From Phytoseiulus persimilis (Eukaryota > Arthropoda > Arachnida > Mesostigmata > Phytoseiidae): a stretch of DNA of 64,000 bases. Of the stretch, positions 58,410-64,000 are shown one piece after another (the first letter of the stretch is position 1; each line of letters begins with the position of its first letter). The position numbers and the translations under genes were made by a program. The notes beneath the pieces are model-generated. The model saw only the letters and a list, made by a program, of their open reading frames with translations, was not told the origin of the DNA and searched no databases. Where the stretch lies: the NCBI GenBank assembly GCA_037576195.1, contig CM075101.1, forward strand, positions 39,060,001 through 39,124,000, in the 5' to 3' direction.

Positions 58410-59398
58410 ATGGTATTGGGATATTTATCCATGACTTGTATCGTAGGCTTTTTCTCTGATTCATGGCAGTACTGTCCAACAGCTGGAAAGCTTTAATAAT
58501 AAATCCAAGGAGCACGTCGTAGAAGACGGGCTTCACGGAAGCACACCCGTGCTCGTTGCATCAGCGGAAAGAGTCTCCGTCTCTTGTTCCTATGTGACGT
58601 GGAGCTCCCAGCTGGTTTGGAAGCGATTTGTCTCAACAATGTAGTTTCAGCGGACCCTTTCGCAACACGATTCGAACGCTGGCGAAAATACGACAAAAGA
58701 GGCTGAGAGATAAGGGAGTATAATGAGCGAATCTTTTTCAAGAATGGGAAACACATGTTCCCACAGGAAGAAGCGACAAAATTTACGGATGAGCGTTTTT
58801 CGTAAGACAGACCATTGGCCAGCGACAAAAAGTTCGGCGGACATTAGTCCTCCTGCAGGCTGCTGGTCAGGAGCCTGAACGTTTCCACCCGTAGCCTCCC
58901 GTTGCCTGTCTGCTTTCCTCAATGTCGCACTATTTCCATTGAAAAGAGACAAAAAGTTGGCCCGACGGGAATTTCCTTTCTCACAGAGACGAGGGCAGAG
59001 TGTTGCTGCCGCAGCCGGCCCGGCGGGCTGACTGACTGACTGGCTCTCATGGGGGGGAGCATGTGGGAAGAGGAAGGGCTTTCAGGGAAAAACTGGGTAT
59101 CTGTCGTCAGGGGCGTTCACGGGCGACTGAGCCACCACTTGATTAGCTGATATCGGAAGAGTCGAGAGCAAGAGCCCGCAGAATGATATTTCTCCCTTGC
59201 TCGGCTTTTGGCTGACGCAGTTATTCGCACTTTCAGTCACACATTGTCAGACGGCTCACCCCTCCCGCAGTTTCCTCTGACTTCCTCAATCCGAGAGCTG
59301 TGCGCCTCTGTTCACCAATGTGTCGCCTCTCCGGTCGTCGAGGGTCGTCATTTATTCCCGCCATTCCCTCATAATTACTGATATCGACATGCTGTGGG
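58410..59398. other. 3' flank of Commd3, no supported gene
   Basis: Frames on the minus strand here (58493-58828, 58647-58952) lack convincing splice context. Nothing else seen apart from a short GACT-type repeat near 59028-59041. Confidence 0.4.
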
Positions 59399-59656
59399 AT
59401 GATTCAATACAATCAATATCGATGCAATGATACGACCCCGACAGCGCTGTTACTTCGAGGCGGCAGCGCGGACGTCGCTGCCAACAGCAAACCAAGTGAG
59501 CCTCCACAAGAGCTCAGGATGCCCTTCGGAGGTCTATCAGATGAACCTAAGGATTTCCTCGCGGCTCCCGCTCGAGTTGGAACGAATCTTCATGAATCCA
59601 GCGCATGCCCCTACCCAACTTTTTGTTCTTGTTTTTGCCGTTCTCCCGATGAATAA
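59399..59656 (+). CDS. Hypothetical protein or exon, 85 aa
   Basis: ATG at 59399 to TAA at 59656, with coding-type codons: ALLLRGGSADVAANSKPSEP, then LSDEPKDFLAAPARVGTNLH and a Cys-rich end (CPYPTFCSCFCRS). A donor-like CCAA|GTGAGC at about 59494 could end an exon early. No domain recognised. Confidence 0.35.
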   Translation: MIQYNQYRCNDTTPTALLLRGGSADVAANSKPSEPPQELRMPFGGLSDEPKDFLAAPARVGTNLHESSACPYPTFCSCFCRSPDE

Positions 59657-60653
59657 GACGATCATGGGATGCCACTTCCTGAGCTCCCGAGCCGTACCCC
59701 AGCCTCCACTCAGTCGCTCCCCGATCGCCACATGCAGAGTGCTGCTCCCAAGAGCGACTAACCCTAACCAAAAGCCACCTCAATAACAAGTTGGGTCGCT
59801 CGCTCCTACGTCGCCATTGTTGCCACACAACGGCGACTGAGTCGACCGCGGCACCATCATCATCGCCGCCGCCACGAACAACAATAACAGCAACAACAGC
59901 CACCACTGCACAACTTCCGTAGCCACTTGCAAAAAACGGTTCAATGTGGCGCTGACAGAGAAATAAATCTTGACTCCCACTTCACTTTTGAAACAAAGCA
60001 TCCTTTCCGCCGCTTAACCAGATATGAGAATCCAACCCTCGCGGGCAGCCGCGATGAAAGGTGAGTACCTCCCCCTTTCATGAAAGTCTCCGAGACCCTG
60101 GATGCGCGCGACTCGGTATCCATGCGGAACCGATACCGGATACCATTTTGCAAGTTCCGAAAGCGCTTTCGAGTTTCAGGCATCCATGACTCAGCGTATT
60201 GGCCCCGATGAGTCTCGTTGAGGAGCTTCGTGGGGCAAAGTGAAACATCGGTGGACCGATCGGCCAGCCAACCGCGGAGAGGCCTACCTGGTGAAGCCTC
60301 GCGGGAACTATATGGCTATGGGATCGGTTCCTGACGGAGGCATCTCTTCCGCAGCAATTGCACAAATCTTATATGATCGCTCACGGACATCCTGAGGAAA
60401 AAGCCGAGCATCAAATTTCAAATTCTGCCGACTGTTCTCCGACCGGGGTAATCGACGACCAGACGAGGCCATAAACTTTTATGTAGCGGTCGAGCAGTCG
60501 TTTCGAAGGTGGAACGCACGAGTGGAATGTCCGACAGGAACAGTGGGCGCTGGATGCAAAGGTAGCGGAGAGGGTAGGGGGAGCACGGATAGTTTCTACG
60601 TGTTGGAGCACCGACAGCGCCCGAGCCACGTTTGAAAACCATCGTGAACACTT

Positions 60654-60932
60654 GTGAACCTCAACCGAAAACCTCTAGAGATCCCAGTAGCGGAGACCGG
60701 AGAGAGTTTTTGCCCGATCTCAATTTTGAAGAATTCCGCTCGGCTAACCAGCAGTCGGCGGGGCATGGTAACTGAAGCTGTCGAGCTTCTGAATGCTATC
60801 GCGTTTGCTTACCTTCTTCGTATTTACTGTCGTGAGGCGGTGCGTCCGTTCATCCGAACGTTTCTCATCCGCTCATTCGTCGTCCAAGTCGTTTATGTGT
60901 GCTCAAAGCTGTTTACATCAACTTCCAGTTGA
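60654..60932 (+). CDS. Hypothetical exon with hydrophobic C-terminal half
   Basis: Open frame to TGA at 60932; first ATG at about 60765 (MVTEAVELLNAIAFAYLLRI). The tail is hydrophobic with interspersed Arg/Lys (RPFIRTFLIRSFVVQVVYVC), like an amphipathic or membrane-associated helix. An acceptor CAACTTCCAG at about 60929 would start an overlapping downstream exon (AHIVDGGSSSKEEVSLNGKC), so this frame may partly be intron. Confidence 0.3.
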   Translation: MNLNRKPLEIPVAETGESFCPISILKNSARLTSSRRGMVTEAVELLNAIAFAYLLRIYCREAVRPFIRTFLIRSFVVQVVYVCSKLFTSTSS

Positions 60933-61125
60933 ACGCGCATATTGTCGACGGTGGTTCTTCAAGCAAAGAGGAGGTTTCTTTGAATGGAAAGTGTGTTCGC
61001 CTCTATTCTTCCGAGGCGTTCGTTGCCGCCGCCGTCGATTTCTTTCCTTGATCTTCTTTTTCCGCGCAGAGAGCAAGGTGCGGGGAGCCGTGAAGCCTGA
61101 GGCAACTTAAACTGTTTATTCACAG

Positions 61126-61299
61126 CTTTTCGACGCAGAGAGATCTCTGATCGAACCCTGCTTTACGTCGAGGTCCCGGACTGAGAACGAAGCGGCCACG
61201 AAGAGTAGGAGGCCGACGACGACTGACGTGGGGATCGAAACGACGATGCTGATCGCAGTGATGGCGGTCGTCGTCCTGCTCCTATCGGTCAGCGGCTAA
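61126..61299 (+). CDS. Possible terminal exon ending in a hydrophobic anchor
   Basis: Follows a strong acceptor (AACTGTTTATTCACAG). In phase 0 it reads 57 codons, charged at first and ending with MLIAVMAVVVLLLSVSG then TAA, as a C-terminal anchor would. In another phase the same exon reads REISDRTLLYVEVPD and stops at about 61185, which is equally natural. The upstream exon (microexon AGAGCAAG after CTTTTTCCGCGCAG, or longer) would decide. Exon boundary fairly secure; frame not. Confidence 0.35.
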   Translation, partial: LFDAERSLIEPCFTSRSRTENEAATKSRRPTTTDVGIETTMLIAVMAVVVLLLSVSG

Positions 61300-61312
61300 C
61301 CGCGCCCTCCTG

Positions 61313-61527
61313 ATGAATCCATTCAGATGCGTCGGGTCGATCCTTCTTTTGTCCACCATCCGCGGCGGCGACCGAACTTATCTCACTCTGCACCGATGGC
61401 CTACGCTCTCTGATCTTGCCACTAGCTCACGAAGGGTGACTCGAGCAAACGTCCACCGCCATCAGCGAAATGCCAGGCATTCAATAGGAATGATGGATTC
61501 CACGTACATTGATTGCCCCATACGGCG
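61313..61527 (+). CDS. Hypothetical first coding exon
   Basis: ATG at 61313, 71 codons plus two bases, ending CGG CG|GTGAGC. Starts MNPFRCVGSILLLSTIRGGD (short hydrophobic stretch); the rest is His/Arg-rich. The downstream exon was not found. Not recognised. Confidence 0.3.
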
Positions 61528-61749
61528 GTGAGCTCTCTGCGAGCTGCATTAGGCTGCCGCCCTCCGAGAGGTCCGGTGGAGTGCCGGAGAGACATCGGCG
61601 AGCCGAGACATCTAGTCGCGGAGGGAACCGCAGCACCCCATGGCGAGGTTTGGGTTTTTAAATAGAAATCTTTTCCTTCTTCTAGCAATAAAGGCGGTCT
61701 GGTATATGAGTGTGCGCGACGCTGAGCTTCTCGATAGTGTCCAACCAAA

Positions 61750-61996
61750 ATGGATGACCCTGAATTAGTGACGAACGAAGGCGCCAATGCCGCTCCGGAT
61801 GATAAGAAAGTTTTCCTCTTTTGTTGGGTACGAACATCGGAACGTCGGTTCAGGGCAGCCGGAGAACACTGCTAGACTCGTGTATGTACTGTTTGCTTTG
61901 TTCAGGTGATAATTGGAGAAAGCTCTCCGCTTCCTGCCTGTCCGCCCGCTTGCTCGGCGGCCCAACCACCCAGCCATCTCGGGCTCAGCTGTTCTT
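61750..61996 (+). CDS. Possible small two-exon gene
   Basis: ATG at 61750 in a strong context (CCAAAATGG): MDDPELVTNEGANAAPDDKK, then VFLFCW and a donor TGG|GTACGA at about 61828. A well-formed acceptor (TGTACTGTTTGCTTTGTTCAG, ending about 61905) allows phase-0 continuation VIIGESSPLPACPPACSAAQ and a stop at about 61996. Short and not recognised; the start context is the best argument. Confidence 0.3.
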
Positions 61997-61999
61997 AGC

Positions 62000-64000
62000 C
62001 GGAGAGGATAATTATTCCTCATTACCAGCGAGCAGAGGCGCATAGATGGAATCGGCAGCTCGGTGGTCGTCTTTTTTAATCGCCGCTCGCCACTTGTGGA
62101 ACAGCGACCGGCCATTCACTGGTCTGAGCAGCGCGAATCTCTCAGCCTGCACATGCGTGCGTGCATGTGCGCGCGCGCCCGCTCATCTGCGGTCGCATTC
62201 GCCAAGACAGACGTATGAGCATATAGGCTCACTAATGAATGCCAGCGGCGATTTCTCGCGAAAAAAACACAGGAGTCGCTCGCCCACTCGAGACTTCGAT
62301 CCGCTCGGCGTTTAAAAAATACTGCCTCGACTTGCTCGCAGTCGAACCGCCACATGTTGGGCTGATCTAAGAATTATCCCACGCTTGAATCCGGCGTGCT
62401 CCCCGGGCTCGAGGATCAAAACTCTGAATGGATGGACAGTTTCTCGCCCGAGTGGTCAGCGCGGTCCGCACGAAACATTCAGATTTGGATTAGCCACCAC
62501 AGCCGCCTTGGCACAGGAAGTTCGAAATGTTCTCGGCGTTCACATCAGAAATCTCAGGAGAACTGTCCCCCATCTCTCTAGTTGGCTCGGTTAGGTGGCG
62601 GAGATCTGAGATGAAGGAGGATCGTCGGTAGCCGACGAAACACGTCGCCTTCGGTCTCGGTGCGCGTTCCGAGTTTGCACTGTTAGGAAGAGGGAAGCAC
62701 CCAACAAAAGCGAGCGTGGTATTGTCGCCCTTAGGGCCAGCAACCTCCTGCGGCTAACGGTCCTGGCCTTCCCTGCTTGCTAACATGCAACTCATGGCAG
62801 TAATGAGAAAAAGTTAATGCTGTGGCCAAAGGTGTTGCCGGCATATTGTTGCTGTTACCTGCTCGCCCGGCGCGCGGTCCGTGTGCTCTCGTCGGGCTGG
62901 CCAAGTTGCGCTCCGACTCGCTTCCTTGTTCGTGCGCCCCGAGAAGCGACAAACATTAAATACAGAAGTCGTGCAACACCAGGGACACTCATCGGCCGTA
63001 TATCTTCTCCTGGTCCTGTTTTGCCCACTGCGTCTCGCCTCTGGCTGCCAGCCCTTCAGTCTACCTCTTCCTCCTGGCCGAGGCTCGGAGTTCCCGCTGC
63101 TGTTTGGCTCGGACAGAGAAATTAATGACGACCGCATCTTCCGAGACTCGAAATCTTCCCCCACCTATACCGCGGCGTGGCGTCAGCCACAGCAGCAGCA
63201 GCAGCTGGATATTACCACGAGCGCTACCAGTTAGAAGGCCTTCACACGCAACAAACTCCCTCCTCGTGATGAAGATAGGCAGTTCTTCGTGAAGGAACAG
63301 ATTAGTTCGAAATGATTCCGAACAACAACAACAAGCACATCAACATCAACAACCCATCACTGCACCTTGTTCGGATGTTGGCTAAGCGCCCCGGCCACGT
63401 CATTTGATTTATCGGCAACAGTGGTTTTCCTCTCCTTTCCCACTAATCCATTCTTCGTTTTCGAACGCGTGCCGCTTCCAGCTACGCTCCTCCGCTACGA
63501 CGTTGGGAACCCACGCTAACACCCCGGCGCGAATCTCGGACCTCGATCAGGACGGGCCGAGCGGAGTTCGGAAGAAGGCTCACGAGAAAACTCGGCACGA
63601 GGCCTCAGACACACCCACCACCTTTAGGGTTAGCGAGCAAAGGTGTCTGGGTGTCAGTGGCAGACACTTTTTGTGCTTTCGGTGGAAAACAAGTTTGGTT
63701 TCGCCCCTCGTTGACTGCAAACTCGATTGAATGCAGCGGATAGAAACCTCCTTTTCCATGTTCTCCATCCAAAGCTTCTCTCGTGATCTCGACATCGTGG
63801 TCAGCGGTCAGACACGAGAGAGAAACGATTTTTCTTTGCTCATTCATTCTTTTTTTCACTCACCAGCGATGATAACAAACGAAATAAGAATAACACCAAT
63901 CATCGACAGAAAGTTCTGCGGATCAGCTAATATCTGCAATAGCTGCGCCTCCGGCAGTTCTGCGTGATGGTTTCAGGGATGAGGATAAACTGTCCGAAGC
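62000..64000. other. No confidently supported gene
   Basis: Frames at 62385-62594, 62881-63234 and 63404-63730 lack domains and confirmed junctions. A near-perfect 11-bp hairpin (one G:T pair) lies at 63639-63671. Confidence 0.35.

Noticed and set aside
59756-59772. CTAACCCTAACC, telomere-like
   Set aside because: Only two units; isolated copies of CCCTAAC occur elsewhere in the window by composition.
1-64000. CRISPR arrays, bacterial operons, insertion sequences, viral genes
   Set aside because: No direct-repeat/spacer arrays, Shine-Dalgarno-led gene strings, transposase or viral motifs were seen.

Overview
This window is eukaryotic nuclear DNA, most likely from an arthropod. Coding is split into exons joined by GT..AG introns, many only about 47-110 nt long. 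The one unmistakable family member is the DNA-binding exon of a COUP-TF/Seven-up nuclear receptor. Balanced-to-GC-rich composition, very short introns and many tetranucleotide and poly-G/poly-C tracts would suit a compact-genome mite, but that is a guess.

Layout. 1-1278 (minus-strand sense) is the start of a long svp intron; the svp DBD exon is 1279-1642 on the minus strand, so the rest of svp lies off the left edge. 1643-8464 is mostly non-coding upstream sequence. From about 8.4 kb there are unrecognised coding segments, listed as candidates. 15.9-18.3 kb holds a minus-strand multi-exon gene, 22.3-23.5 and 24.1-24.5 kb plus-strand multi-exon genes, 30.6-32.7 kb three plus-strand genes or exons, and 39.8-42.8 kb several more. 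25.9-30.6, 33-39.8 and 62-64 kb are thin in convincing coding.

49.8-50.99 kb is a plus-strand gene with a cold-shock-like plus Tudor-like architecture. 55.57-57.2 kb is a minus-strand gene that also carries a Tudor-like core. Its neighbour at 57.38-58.36 kb on the plus strand is COMMD3, recognised by its COMM domain. Two Tudor-like genes within 7 kb is the most suggestive biological signal: Tudor proteins with such partners usually act in germline RNP/piRNA granules.

Limits. In this base composition long open frames arise by chance on both strands, so only svp, COMMD3 and the 49.8 kb gene are called with real confidence. The other models rest on open frame, codon choice and matching intron phase, without recognised homology. 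No tRNA, rRNA, CRISPR or intact transposon was seen.
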